Shown: positions 33,276 to 44,980 of the stretch, piece after piece
How positions within the stretch are numbered: position 1 is the first letter of the stretch
Layout: every line of letters starts with the position of its first letter
DNA from: Bombardia bombarda
Lineage: Eukaryota; Ascomycota; Sordariomycetes; Sordariales; Lasiosphaeriaceae
Length of the DNA stretch: 64,000 nucleotides
Assembly: GCA_030512295.1 (NCBI GenBank)
Contig: JAULSR010000001.1
Coordinates: 9,261,001-9,325,000, forward strand
Direction: 5' to 3'
The notes under the pieces: model-generated
Seen by the model: only the letters and a program-made list of their open reading frames with translations
What the model was told of the DNA's origin: nothing
The model's database searches: none
Position numbers and translations under genes: made by a program

Positions 33276-34675
33276 TCACAACATCCCCTTGCCCACCTCA
33301 TCCTCCCTCTCCTCCCACAGCGTCTTGCCCGTGCACGAGCACACCGTCTTGTCATTATCCCACATGCCCGCGCTCCTCGCAATCACCCCCACCACCGTAT
33401 TCTCATCATTCTCCAACACCCCATCCCCACCCTTACCTCCCTCCTGACCATCCACCCGCGAGATAGCCAGCGCATGCCCCGTCACCTCCCACACCTGGAA
33501 CGCATGCCCGATAAACGCGCTCCCGCGGCCATCCGCTCCAATCTCGATCGTGCCGAGATCACCCCGGGACGGGGTTGAAGAGGAGGAGTAGGAGGAGGTA
33601 GGTGCCCATATCGGGCCCGTCGACGCCGCGCCGTCGTTGAGGTCCCCGTAGGCGCGGATCGTGGCGCGGTAGGTGCCTGGCGCGAGCCCGCGGATGGTCA
33701 GGTCGACGAGCGTTGTGGTGGAGTTGACCTGCACCATGCGGGCGAGGCCGCGGACCATGCGGTCGCCCACGCCGCGGGTGTCGCTGTTGGTGACGGGCGG
33801 TGTAGATCCTTCGTGGTAGGTTTCTAGGATGCTTACAGCGGAGGCTGGTGGTGGGGGAGAGAGGGAGAGGGGATGTTAGCTTGGGAACTTGATAAACCGG
33901 GTGTGGTGTGATGTGATGTTGATGTTTGAGAAGGAGTTTGTGATGGCAACACCATAGACCTTCTTCAACTTCCCGCCCGTGCTCAATACACACAAACAAG
34001 GAGAACAGGAAAAAGGGATGAACAAAATAATCATGGAAACACAACACCCACCATTCGATGCACCCGATCCTCGCAAGATGGCCTCCCTCCCAGTGGCCTG
34101 GATAGCATCAACAATGGCCGATGGTGGCGCTATCGTTCAGTCAGGGGGAGGTTGATTCCCCCCTTGATGGTTAGCAAGCCTTACTTTTGTCTATGCAACC
34201 ATCTATTCTGCCCTCCACACCCCCATATAATCATGGATAATGACGGTGTTGATGATGAGACGAAATAATCCAAGGGGGGTATGCATACCTGTCCCTTCAA
34301 TCGACAAGAGCTGGTCCTGGAGATTGGCCTCGACCTTGGTGATGCCCTTTACTTTGTGCAGAGCGCCCGAAACGTCCTTGACGCAGCTGTCGCAGTGCAT
34401 GGGCACAGCAAATAGAGTCTGTGTTTCATAATTTTTTTTGTTTTTCGTTCTCGTATCAGTGTCCCATTCCCCTGGTGTGTGCGGTGCGTGCGTCCCTTGT
34501 AACGCAAATGCAAATCGATCGAACTTCGCAGTTGGTGAGAGTACATGGGAGGTATGGGGGTTGTGTAAAATCATTGGAAATGTGAAATGAAAAGGACAGG
34601 AAAACAGGGGGTTCATTCGAGATTCAAAACAAAATCTCAAAGATCACAAACCTGAAAGGTGGTCACGACAGTCAT
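33276..34675 (-). CDS. ccs1: Copper chaperone for superoxide dismutase (CCS1/Lys7)
   Basis: Delivers copper and an intramolecular disulfide to Cu/Zn superoxide dismutase in cytosol and mitochondrial intermembrane space. Four exons: 34675-34652, 34418-34289, 34129-34052, 33844-33276, giving 266 aa. Domain 1 is an Atx1-like fold with the metal motif MHCDSC (C17, C20) after TLFAVP. Domain 2 is SOD-like (SAVSILETYHEG, LTIRGLAPGTYRATIRAYGDL, IARSAGMWDNDKTVCSCTGKTLWEE). The essential CxC of domain 3 is C246-S-C248. Introns are rather long for this window (233, 159, 207 nt), yet all phases fit. The active-site histidines of true SOD are not obvious, as expected for a chaperone. The first exon encodes only eight residues. 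Confidence 0.92.
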
Positions 34676-35554
34676 GGTGCTGGTGTTGCTGCTCTTCAGA
34701 GGTACAGTTGTATGGATTTGTTGTCTGTTTCGATGCCGGGTGTATGCGTCCGCAGAAGCAATGAGACCAATACTGGAGGATATGCCGAGGATATATCTCG
34801 CACTTGGTCTTGGATGCATGAGATGGGGGATACGATAAGTTTGATATGAGAGATGAGAAGACGGTTGTCAACGGATGATCCGGAGTGGTTAGGCTGTCTC
34901 GGTATTATAAGTCGGAATGGGAACCTGGAATAAGAATGGCAACTAAAAGCTACTTCAAGGCACTGGCCGCGGGTTAGTTAATGGATGTCGTTCGCAATTG
35001 CTTTGAAATCGGCCTTTTGCGCAATTCAGAGACAGCATCCATTCACTGGAGCTCCGCTGGTCGGCCGAGGGGCTTTATTGGCCCCCCCTCCCCCGCCTCT
35101 GTCAACTCACCTAATAACCACGACTGATGAGTTGAGGTGCCCTGGAGATGCAGAGGGCGGGGTTTCCCGTCCACAGCAGCAGCAGCGGGCTTTTTTAGCG
35201 GCCGGCGGAGAAGACGGCCCCGTCGGGAGTGCAGGTGGCGCGTGCGTTTCTGGTTCCCTGGGCGCGCCGCAATTGATTTTTCCACTCGCGATTTCCCGTC
35301 CTCACACCTGCTACCGCCCCGGAGACCTACCCGACCTTGAACTTCCATTCCCCACGTCACCGCGCCCCCGGTCCTCCGTCAATCCTCGAAACCGGCCGCC
35401 AAATCTATCGATATTTTCCCCCGTAAATCGAAGCTCGACTGGCTACTGTGGACCGGCGCCCGCCGCCCGCCTGCCCCAGCTCATTGAGGGACTCGATCCC
35501 ACCGCTTGGCTCCGCCAACACCCATCATCATAAACACCACACCCGCCGCCCAAC
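34676..35554. other. Divergent promoter region, ccs1 / uL13m
   Basis: 879 bp between two divergent genes. No coding evidence is seen; the half nearest uL13m is GC-rich. Confidence 0.65.
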
Positions 35555-36312
35555 ATGTCACAAACCGTCGGCCTCGTAAGTTCAACCTCCCTCCCTCCTT
35601 TCCTTCCCTTCCCTCCTCCCTCCCCTTCCTTCCCTTCCCTTCTCCCTCCCCTTCCTTCCCTTCCCTCCTCCCTCCCCTTCCTTCCCTTCCCTCCTCCCTC
35701 CCCTTCCCTTCCCTCCTCCCTCCCCTTCCCTTCCCTCCTCCCTCCCCCCCCCAATCTACCATCCACACTAACACCCCCCAGACGCGCCTAGCCTACTCCC
35801 GCGTCTGGCACCAAATCTCCGCCTCCACCCCCCACCCAACCCTCAGCACCATCAAGTCCCCGCCCTCCGCCATCACCCCCCCGTCCCTCGGCCGTCTGGC
35901 CTCCCGCATCGCCACCCTGCTCATGGGCAAGCACAAGCCCATCTGGGACCCGTCGACCGACTGCGGCGACTATGTCGTGGTCACCAACTGCGCCGCGCTC
36001 TACACCACCGGCATGAAGAAGTGGCGCAAGACGTACTACCGCCACAACACGCGGCCGGGCTCGCTGCAGACGGTGACCATGGACGTGCTCATGGACAAGT
36101 TTGGCGGCGCCGAGGTGCTGCGCAAGGCCGTCAGCGGCATGCTGCCCAAGAATAGACTCCGAGAAAAGCGGCTGGCGCGGATGAAGGCGTTTGAGGGGGA
36201 CGCGCACCCGTATAAGCAGAATATTGTCAGGTTTGGGGGCAAGCCGGTGGGGGAGGAGGGGTGGGAGGCGTTGGTGCGGAAGGTGAGGGAGGGGGATAAG
36301 AGTTCGTTGTGA
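35555..36312 (+). CDS. mrpl23: Mitochondrial large-subunit ribosomal protein uL13m (Mrpl23)
   Basis: Structural protein of the mitochondrial 54S subunit. Exon 1 (35555-35575) encodes MSQTVGL and exon 2 (35782-36312) the rest, phase 0, 183 aa. The uL13 signature is clear: TRLAYSRVWHQI, LGRLASRIATLLMGKHKPIW, DCGDYVVVTNCAAL, KKWRKTYYRHNTRPGS, then VSGMLPKNRLREKRLARMKAFEGDAHPY. This organisation matches bacterial L13 with short eukaryotic extensions. The single 206-nt intron is mostly a polypyrimidine minisatellite, with a clean CACTAAC branch point just before the CCCCAG acceptor. Confidence 0.93.
35586..35752. repeat. Polypyrimidine minisatellite in the uL13m intron
   Basis: About six tandem copies of a 22-26 nt unit made only of C and T (core CCTTCCCTTCCCTCCTCCCT) fill nearly the whole intron. 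The last two copies are shortened to 22 nt. Pure purine/pyrimidine mirror-like DNA of this kind can form H-DNA. Confidence 0.9.
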
Positions 36313-36999
36313 GGGGGGGTGAGGGGGGGTGAAGTATTGATTTGTACGATGAGGCAGGGGATGTTCTTTATATGAGATTTCTTCCGCGGCCAGGGGAGGG
36401 AGAAAAAGACCTGCGCCGGATAGACTGGCAATGGCTTTTTTTTTAGGAGGGCAAGCTTGGTGGTTAATTCTAGTCCAGCTAGCTAGGCCGTTGTTCTAAC
36501 ATACATGTATTAGTCTGACCATCTATGGGGTTTTGGTCATGTGCATGAAACTGTGGACACATCAAATGCAGCTCCTATCTAAGAAGTTATGTGTGTGAAG
36601 ACATGTATGTCTTACTTGATTTAACTACACCTGTGTTTTAACGACGCAACGCGCCTTGTAGGTCCCTAGGTTTGTTTGTTTGTGACATGTTTCTCAACCG
36701 TCATAGATGAGTTGGTGAAGATTTCATTTTTCATTTCCTTGATTTATGTAGTGCGAAACATATTGCTCCCATTTCCGCATGACGGTGGTATCTAACGTAC
36801 GGACATGCATGCCCCTTCACTCCCAATCGTTTAATGATCATGTTCCCCAAAAAGACGCCAGATGTACACCGAGGACCTTCAGCCTTTGTACGCCGTGTGT
36901 GTGTGTGTGTGTGTGTGTGTCGTGAATACAGCACCCATATCGTTGCTGAGTATGTGCTTCGCGTAATTACCCCTTTCCCCTCGCCTCTCATCTCTCTTT
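36313..36999. other. Convergent gap, uL13m / urate oxidase
   Basis: 687 bp without a gene, containing a GT dinucleotide run at 36895-36920. Confidence 0.65.
36895..36920. repeat. GT dinucleotide microsatellite
   Basis: About 13 GT units, 80 bp downstream of the urate oxidase stop codon (minus strand). Confidence 0.95.
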
Positions 37000-38021
37000 T
37001 TAACGAGAAACCTCGCACTTGATCAGGCCATTGGGGCCGCCCTGTGGTGCATACACCTCGGCATCCTTGCCTGTGTTCTTGAGGCCCTTGTGCCAGCTCA
37101 GATCTAGAGGGAGAAAGAGTTAGCAATAAGACTCATTAAAAGTGTGGTCTGATATGACAAAAAAGGACCCACCAATCTCAAAGTAGTGCTTGTTGGGCAG
37201 CGAGTAGTTTGTGAGCGCAATCTCGGGCTCGGCCGCCAGAATCTGCTCGCACATCTTGTACATTGTGTTCTGCACCGAGGCGCTCTCATCATTGGCAAAC
37301 GTCTTCATAGTAATACCGCGGGCCGCCTCCCAGGCGCGGTCGAAGCGGTCAACGCCGTCCCTCACAGCGTCCAGGGTGGGGAAAGTGGACCAGGTCCAGC
37401 CGGCGTCAACGTCGGTCGACAGGATGCGGTCCCAGGTCTCAGCGAGGGTGGTGAACTCGTCGCGCACGAAGCCGTGGAAGGCGGAGCCGGTGCTCTTGAG
37501 CACGGTGAGTCCGACGATGCCGCTCTTGACGACGATGCCCTCGCCGCGGGTGGCCGTCACCTCGACGTTGCGCGTCTCCTGGCCGTCGCGGAAGAAGCTG
37601 TGGGGGTGGGGGGCCCCGTCGACGACCATGCGGGTCCACCGGTGCACGACAACCTTGACGTGCGCCTTGGTGATGTGGGCGTAGCGGTCGATGAAGTGCT
37701 GGCCCAGGATGCTGGCGTAGAGCTCTGGCGGGTTGACGGGGTTCTCCTTGGCTGTGATGTAGATGGTGTTCTTGATCGAGTCGGTGGCCACGACGACGCT
37801 GTTGTCGGCCCGGGTGTATCTGTGTGGACGTGTTGGTATTTGTGCCTCTTTATATCACGAGGATAATGTGTCTATATAGCTTACGATGTCTCAATGGCAC
37901 CCTCGAGCAGGGCGCAGACGGTCATCTCGGTGACTGTCTGCACACCTGTGGCCGCGTCCTTCTGCACCTTGTAGACGCGGACATTGTCCTTGCCGTAGCG
38001 GGCGGAAGCAAGAGAAGGCAT
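37000..38021 (-). CDS. uaz: Urate oxidase (uricase)
   Basis: Oxidises uric acid to 5-hydroxyisourate in purine catabolism. Exons 38021-37885, 37819-37173 and 37103-37000 (introns 65 and 69 nt) give 295 aa. The family pattern is complete: ARYGKDNVRVYKV with K11, VVVATDSIKNT with T58, the Gln-side loop, and PNKHYFEIDLSWHKGLKNTGKD with H257. T58 and K11 correspond to the catalytic Thr-Lys pair. The protein stops at IKCEVSR. Most fungal uricases continue a few residues to a peroxisomal -SKL/-AKL-type signal, which is absent here. The upstream region carries a CGG-N6-CCG site suited to the purine regulator UaY/Ppr1 type. Confidence 0.93.
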
Positions 38022-39683
38022 GATGGTTGCTAAGACGAAGTTTTGTGTGGTGGGAAGGAGGAGAGCAAATACAGCAAGTAAACGCCAAAGAGAAGTAGTT
38101 GAGGTCTGAGAAGACGGGCGGTAGATTAGGACTTAATAAGGTACTTGGATGAAGCTTGTTCGGGACCGAGACTTTGACAATGAATGACCACAGGGCTGGG
38201 AGACAGAGAGCACTTTATACAGGCCGGCTTCCACAAACGACCAGGAACACGCCAGGAACACCACCACGCCGCATGACAAGCCGCATGTAGCCCGAGTGAG
38301 AATTAAGAGACAAGATAGCGGGCTTGTGACGCAAGATTGTCGGCCGACGACAGCATGGCCGCCCAGCTGGTACCTGCCCGAAGTACCTGGGGCAGGTACC
38401 TCTTTCTCAATTTGATCGGAAAGCGCCTGGCATCGGCCGGTGGCGCGGTGTCCCGCTCATTCAAGCAAGCAAAAAGGCAGCAAAAGGCAGCAGTTGAAGA
38501 CGGCTGGGGTGGAGAATTGGAGAGGACTGGAGGAAGGGTCTGAAGGCTGTTAGGTGTGGATCCCCGGAGTCCGCCGACTGCCTGCCCCTTGTCCACGGCC
38601 CAGCACACACTCAGTGAACCACTGAGCTACAGGATGCTTTACAGCACTATTTACGGATTACCTTGACGGTCTGCCACCCCGCCTACTGCCCATCGGAGCA
38701 TCCCCGCGTCCCCGGTTGCGGGAAGCCCGGAGACCGGAGACATGAGCGGCCATGTTTGCCACGGGTCTTTCAAATTTCTCAAAACATTCCAAAAAGAATT
38801 ATGGAATTGACCTTCATGTGATTTGCACACAAGACCAACAACTCATCCAGCAATGCTTGGATGAACGTGAGGGGCCCCAGAAGAGCTATCAAGCTGCGCC
38901 GCGCTGCGAGCCGTGACCCGATGCGGGGTTGGGGAACCTTGATGGGGGGCATCTCGACGCTATCAGTTATCTCAGCCCTTGATAAGAGACGGGGTGCAGC
39001 TTCGCTCTGTCGATAACCAAACAAGTCTGTCCTGGTACTGGGGAGTACAACTGGTATCGTATGATGGCATGTTGGGGTCGGGTCCTACCCTACCGCCTCG
39101 GCCCGTACGGGGGATGGAAATGCCATCCATAGATGAGGACGGTGATATCACCGACGAGTTCCGATCTTGGCGAAAACCCAAACTACTTGCTGTATTGTGC
39201 TCCCATGTTAGACAAAGGGGACATGCGCATCCTATTTTACTCAACCCAAATTGTAATATAATGGTAACTGAAGCTACGGATGGAAAACAACCGTAATAAA
39301 CTTTCATTATCAACTGTTTGTTGGGGAAGTTCGGAACTGGGACCTGTGTCAGTCGGTCTGTCGGGAGCTGGTGTGCACCGACCACCACAAACCCCCCTCC
39401 CCCTCCCCCTGTCCCCTGGCTGGCCCCTAACCCCAGAATCGACCAGCATGCGCTTCTCTCAACGCCATCCAATCCACACGACGTTGCAACCAATACCATA
39501 CACGATCGACGCGACTGGAGGTATGCACAATTGTCACCACGACTGCCATGACACAGACCGACACCGAAACCGACACCGAAACCGACACCTACAGCTGCTA
39601 GAACCCGCATGCCCTTGACCTGGACCTGAATTGACGAATGCGAATCGAATGTGTGTCTCTCGAGTGAGGTGCGCCGAGGGCAA
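38022..39683. other. Divergent promoter region, urate oxidase / Rictor
   Basis: 1.66 kb between divergent genes. It contains a candidate UaY-type site at 38565-38576, scattered GATA motifs (for example near 38315 and 38981), and short GACACCGAAACC direct repeats near 39560-39592 close to the Rictor start. A minus-strand ORF here extends antisense into the Rictor gene and is not credible. Confidence 0.6.
38565..38576. promoter_or_regulatory. CGG-N6-CCG motif (UaY/Ppr1-type candidate)
   Basis: The site reads CGG-AGTCCG-CCG, followed by A, about 545 bp upstream of the urate oxidase ATG. UaY of Aspergillus and yeast Ppr1 bind TCGG-N6-CCGA. Seven of the eight fixed bases match; the first base is C, not T. 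Chance occurrence is possible. Confidence 0.35.
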
Positions 39684-42600
39684 ATGGCTGGGCCATCCAC
39701 CATGCTGAGCGCCTCAGCAACCCCGACGCAAAAGTCGTTTGCCTCGCCGTCGCAGTCGCAACCCCAACCGCAAACCCAACCGTCAGCGAATCCCATAAAT
39801 ACCAATGCCTCCAATGTCAGCGTCCATTCGCGCCCGAGCTTCGACCGGGAGCGCGATGCCCTGCAACCTCCCACAGCCGGAAATGGAGTCCGCAACATGG
39901 CTGCGTCCGCCGTGACGTTCGCACCACGGGCATCGTCCCTGAACCCCTCACCCATGCCGGGGAGCTTCAGCTCTGATCTTCGCAGCCAGATGAACATCTC
40001 CCGTGCCGGCTCGCGTGCCGACATGTTCGCCCTCGAGAAGCTAGACGAGGATGAGGATTCGATCCACGAACAGACTCTTTCCCACCTGCGCGAGGCCCTG
40101 AGCCGTGAGATGAAGATCAAGGAGGGCAGTGAGAACATGCTGGAAGCTCTCAACGCGAAGAAGGCGAAGCAGACAAAGGAGCAGCGCCAGCGCGTCGAGG
40201 CCGAGCTCAACTCGTCCAACGTAAGGATCAAGGACCTGCGCCAAAAGATCACGGCAGCCCAGCGCACGAGAGCGGCTCCCACAACGCCAACAAGAACCAG
40301 GACAGATACCACCCTGCAGACCTCAAACGCCCTGCGCTCCCCTCCCAGCGCCTCGAGGAGCGGGGCTGGCTCCGACTTCGATGAGCCGACCGAGTCGCCG
40401 ACTTTTGTGCTTGCCGAGATTCTTCAGGCCTTGGAGGTGGACGGCATGACCCCTGACTACTACGTCTCCAGGGCCAACAGTCTCGTGGATCTCTTCAGGC
40501 GCTACCCAACCCTCAAATACGACCTGGTGTGGTCTATTTTCGGCCTCAGGATGCAGTCTATGCTCTTGAGCGAGAGCCGTGAGGTGGTGGCAGCCGGCTA
40601 CAGGATGATACGATATGCCATCTCCGACATCACATCTCTTAGAAACATCCGCGCTCTCAACACAGATTATCTGGTCACATGGTGGGTCAAGTCAAAGCGT
40701 GAGGCGTCTGATCGTCTACTTGTGCACAGCGGCTAACCTACATCACTCCAGGTCTTTGATCAAAGACCGCAAATCCGACGTTGAACGTGAGCAGGCTCTC
40801 AAGTTCGTACGCGCCTTTCTAGACGTCAAGGACGGTGTCCGTGAGATATCGAGAGCCGTGGTCAGAACCATTGCAGCTGTGGCCGAGGAGCACGAAGAGA
40901 GGCTGCGATCTATCTGTATAGAAACCCTCGCAGAGATCCTGGTTCGCGACCCCCGCCTCCTTATTGCCTCTGGGGGCCTGGCGCCCCTGCATGAAGCCCT
41001 TGCCGATGGCTCATACAAGGCCTCGGAGAGCTTGACTACTGCCTTCCTCTACCTTCTCGATGCCCCACAGCGGCGCAAATATCTTCGCGCCGGCTATGAG
41101 CTGGAAGTACTCTTTACTGCCTTCACTGACGACCTGTCGTCGAATGAGGCGATTCTAAAACAGAGCTCCAAGGCAATTGCCTCGGCGCTCAAGACTTGGT
41201 CAGGTCTTATGAGCTTATCCATGTTCAACTTCCGTGCCATTAGATCCATGATCCATAGCATGGTGATAAATACAGGTCCCATCCGGGAAACAGTCCTTGA
41301 CCTCCTCTACTCCTTGTTCCGCATCAAGTCTCCGGCGTGGGCAACGTCCTTCTTGGCTGGCCGGCGCCTCACCACTTACGGGCGAGTCTCCAATCTAAAA
41401 CCCACCATGTCAAGGATGTCCCAGAACGATTTCGACGACGATGGCGGAGAGCAAAACTTTACCGAGCACTTCACGGCGCTCTTGCTCGCAATATTTATAA
41501 AAGCCGGCATGGTGCCAGCCCTCTTGAAGCTAACACAGGACAATGAAAACTCCACCATGAAGCGAAAGTCGACGCTCTTGATCGGAGAAATCCTGAAGCT
41601 CTCAAGTCGTATACTCCCACCGTCGTGGAGCGGGCAGTTACAGTTACTACCGGAGCTGTTTTCCGCAGCCACACGGCTCAAAGACGAGAACCATTTTTCT
41701 GCCACGGGCGTGGTTTATCAGATCAGCAGCGTCAGCAAGACACTCTACCGGTCAACGCCGACGGCATACACTCCTTCCGTAATACCCTCCAACAACAACA
41801 TGGATCTCGGCATCCTTGATGAACACCCAAAAAGCAATACATCAGCGAACTTTGATGACGCCACTTTCCGACAGCTCCTTATCGACTCGGCTGTCCTGAG
41901 CAGTTCGAACTACTCCAAGTGGAACTGGGATATCATCCTCAGGCTCATTGAAGGGCCGTTGACAAGCGGTAAGAGACTCGAAGAGGCCATCAAGGCATCC
42001 AAGTTCGTCAAGCGCATCATGAGCTTCTACCGCCCCTTCAAATACAAGTTTTCCGAGATCAAAAGCTCCCGGAACACGCAAAAGTACGTCAGGGTCGGAT
42101 GCTCCCTGATGCACACCCTGCTACAGAGCCCCGAGGGCATCAAGTACCTATCCGACAATAAACTACTAAGGCAGATCGCCGAGTGCCTGGCCCAGTGCGA
42201 CCCGACGAGCGGCTTGACGGCCCAGTATCCCATGTTCTCGCGCGATCGCCTGACCGAGACTCTCTGCGGAGGCTATTTCCCCATGCTTGGCGTCCTGAGC
42301 GGAGGTGCCAAGGGCAACCAGATGATGGATAGATGGCGCATCTTCAACATGATGTACCGCATCGTCGACCTCAAGCAGCGCCCTGACCTCATCAAGCTCA
42401 TGCTGGCAAACTTTGACTACTCCCTACAGGGCCATCCCCGGGTCCTTCTGTCAAAGGCACTGACAGCCGGGACAAAGGACATCAGGATCGACGCCACAAA
42501 TGCCTTGCGCAAGTACGCCACACGGCCTCGCATGAACGCCCAAGGTCAGGAGCCGGGCGATTCGAAATGGGCCATTCAGCTTCTAGTGACGCAGCTATAC

Positions 42601-44092
42601 GACCCCGAGGTGGAGGTGTGCGCGACTGCAGTCAAGATACTAGAGAAGGCGTGCAACGCCAAGACCAACCTCGAATACATCGTCGAGTGCCGGCCGGCGC
42701 TGGACCATCTGGGAGAGATAGGCGCGCCCTTACTCCTCCGCTTCCTATCAACATCAATCGGCTACCACTACCTAGACGGCCTAGACTACATCAGCAACGA
42801 GATGGACGACTGGTTCCTGGGCCGCAACGACTCGTACGTCGGCGTCATCGAGGCCAGCCTGGCACGCTCCTTCCTCAACGACCAGCAGCAGCAGCAGGAC
42901 AGCGACCACACCAACCGCATTAGCGTGTTTGACGACGAGCTGCTGCAGGAGATGGAGGCCGATAGCCACGTGCCGCCGCACTTTTACCGCGAGCTCACGC
43001 GCACCCAAGAAGGCTGCAAGCTGCTGAGCGACAAGGGCCACTTTGACGAGTTCGCCGCCACGATCCGCGACCACGGGATGCAGTCGGAGGACCCCGAGAT
43101 GATTGTAAAGGTCAAGGGCTGTCTCTGGGCGGTGGGCAATGTGGGCTCGATGGAGCTCGGCGCGCCGTTTCTGGAGTCGTCGGATGTGGTCGAGCAGATC
43201 ATCAGGATTGCGCAGAACCACGAGGTCATGAGCCTGCGCGGCACGGCGTTCTTTGTGCTCGGGTTGATATCGCGCTCGATCCACGGGCTGGAGATTATGT
43301 CCGAGCACGGCTGGGACGCGAACACGAACGTCATGGGCCACTCGCTGGGGTTTTGTATTCCGAGCGATCTTTCAAGGTTGTTCTCGCTGAAGCCGTGGCG
43401 GCACGCGCCCGTGACGACGATCGAGCTGCCGGCGACGCAGAAGACGGAGACGAAAGGGGCGCTGCCGGCGATGCCGTCGCGGCCGCGGAGCGAGTCGCTC
43501 ATCAGGGCCATACGGGAGGAGGAGGGCGGGGCGGAGAGCGAGGAGATTAGGCGGGTCGAGCTGGACGCGGATCCGACGAACCAGCGGGTTTTGGAGCTGG
43601 TGATTGATTTGGTGAATATGGTGCTTTATAGGAGGTCGAGGAGCGAGTTGATGCAGATCAAGAGCAGCGGGAAGGCGAAGGGGTTCGGGCAGGTGGGGTT
43701 GTTTAGGAGGGTGCTGGGGCTGTTGGAGTGTCATCATTATCGGCTGGCGGATCGGAGTATGATTGTGGGGTTGTTTGAGAGGAGGGTGTTGAGGGGGGTG
43801 GTGTTTGATGAGGATGAGGATGGGGATGAAGGGGGGGGGAGGAGGGTGGTGGGGAAGAAGAGAGAGGGGGAGGGGGAGGGGGACCGCAGTCGCAGTTTAG
43901 TGGGAGTGATGAGGAGGAGGAGGATTATGAGGATGATGAGGAGGAGGAGGAGAATGATAGGGAATATAGGAGAAGGGGGGAGGAGAGACGGATGGGAGCT
44001 CGGGGGATGAACAGCGGACGGAGAGGCAGAGGAGTATTAGTGATCCGGTGGATATGGGGAGACGGAGGGTTAGTAGGGCGTTTGATGGCTGA
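39684..44092 (+). CDS. TORC2 subunit Rictor (S. pombe Ste20 / yeast Avo3-Tsc11)
   Basis: Scaffold subunit of TOR complex 2, which controls actin polarity and AGC kinases. Exons 39684-40681 and 40752 onward join over a 70-nt intron to restore VTW-SLIKDRKSDVEREQALKF. The N-terminus is disordered with a coiled coil (HLREALSREMKIKEGSENML). Armadillo/HEAT-like Rictor_N and Rictor_M blocks follow (LVDLFRRYPTLKYDLVW, AGYELEVLFTAF, KRIMSFYRPFKYKFSEIK). The Rictor_V block contains GCLWAVGNVGSMELGAPFL and RGTAFFVLGLISRS. As assembled the ORF ends at 44010 in a run of arginines. Two 1-bp losses in G runs (43831-43839 and 44002-44006) would instead give an acidic stretch and then a tail with RQRSISDPVDMGRRRVS, stopping at 44092. 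I favour the corrected end. The start is the first in-frame ATG; a short upstream ORF lies at 39638-39667. Confidence 0.9.
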
Positions 44093-44980
44093 GCCGGGAA
44101 GTTGGGAGGGTGTGGGTGTATTGTCCTTCTTGTCCCCTTTGTCCTTTTTTCAGGATATATCGAACGATGGGTCCGTGTCCTGCCCTGCAGAGAGAAAGGG
44201 ATGCAAGTGTGGCAGCAGCTTGCTTTTTCATACTGTATAAAGAGAGGTGGGTAGTAGCTATCTATCTAGGCTAGGTCACATCACAAACAATGGCGGCGGC
44301 GGCGGCATTCCAACTTGGTAGATAGGTACCCAGGTGGGTGGGTTGCATATGGTGGTTGGGCTGGTTGGCTGGCTGGTTGGGACTTGGGGCGGAAACCTGG
44401 ATGAATGGCGTTTATTTAGAAAGAGAAGAAAAGCAAAGTTGCTATTATTTGTGTAACAATTACTCTATAGTAGGAGCCGAAAAGGGAGGTCGTTGTAAGG
44501 TAAATATGGAGGCTCCTTTCGACGTACGAGAGGACGAATGAGTGGGGAGTATTAGAACATGAAGCTGTCAACAGGGCTGTGGTTGGTGACTTGGATGCAA
44601 CCGAATGATTACCCATTCGGCCAGTAGAATGCATATCTCAGGTGTTATGGCAGTTGCACCTTCGAGTTTCTGCCTTACTTGTGTAACCTACGTTGTAATG
44701 CCGCAATGGGTCGATAGTTGATTGCTCCTCTGCATTGTAACGACATCAAAAATGGGGATGTGGGTGCACCCTGATGACCCTGATGACCCCACTGCCGAGC
44801 GCACTCTCCCCGCTGCCATGGATTAAGCCAAGGGGCTCACCTTCCCTCCATAGGACTCCCGTCTTGAGACAATGGAAACCTGGAGTCATTCATGCCAACT
44901 TGAGTTTATGGTTGATTTTCCCCACAGCTTCTCATCGCCAGATACGAAAACAGCTACTGCTAATTTGACGGCCCCTTTTA
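44093..44980. other. Gap between Rictor and the thiamine gene
   Basis: 888 bp holding the Rictor 3' flank and the thiamine-gene promoter. I looked for a TPP riboswitch core (CTGAGA, ACC-TGAT-C, GCGnAGGGA) and did not find one. No gene seen. Confidence 0.6.

Noticed and set aside
38972..40312. 446-codon ORF on the minus strand
   Set aside because: It is antisense to the Rictor first exon, whose plus-strand frame matches the family and splices correctly; the minus ORF has no domain.
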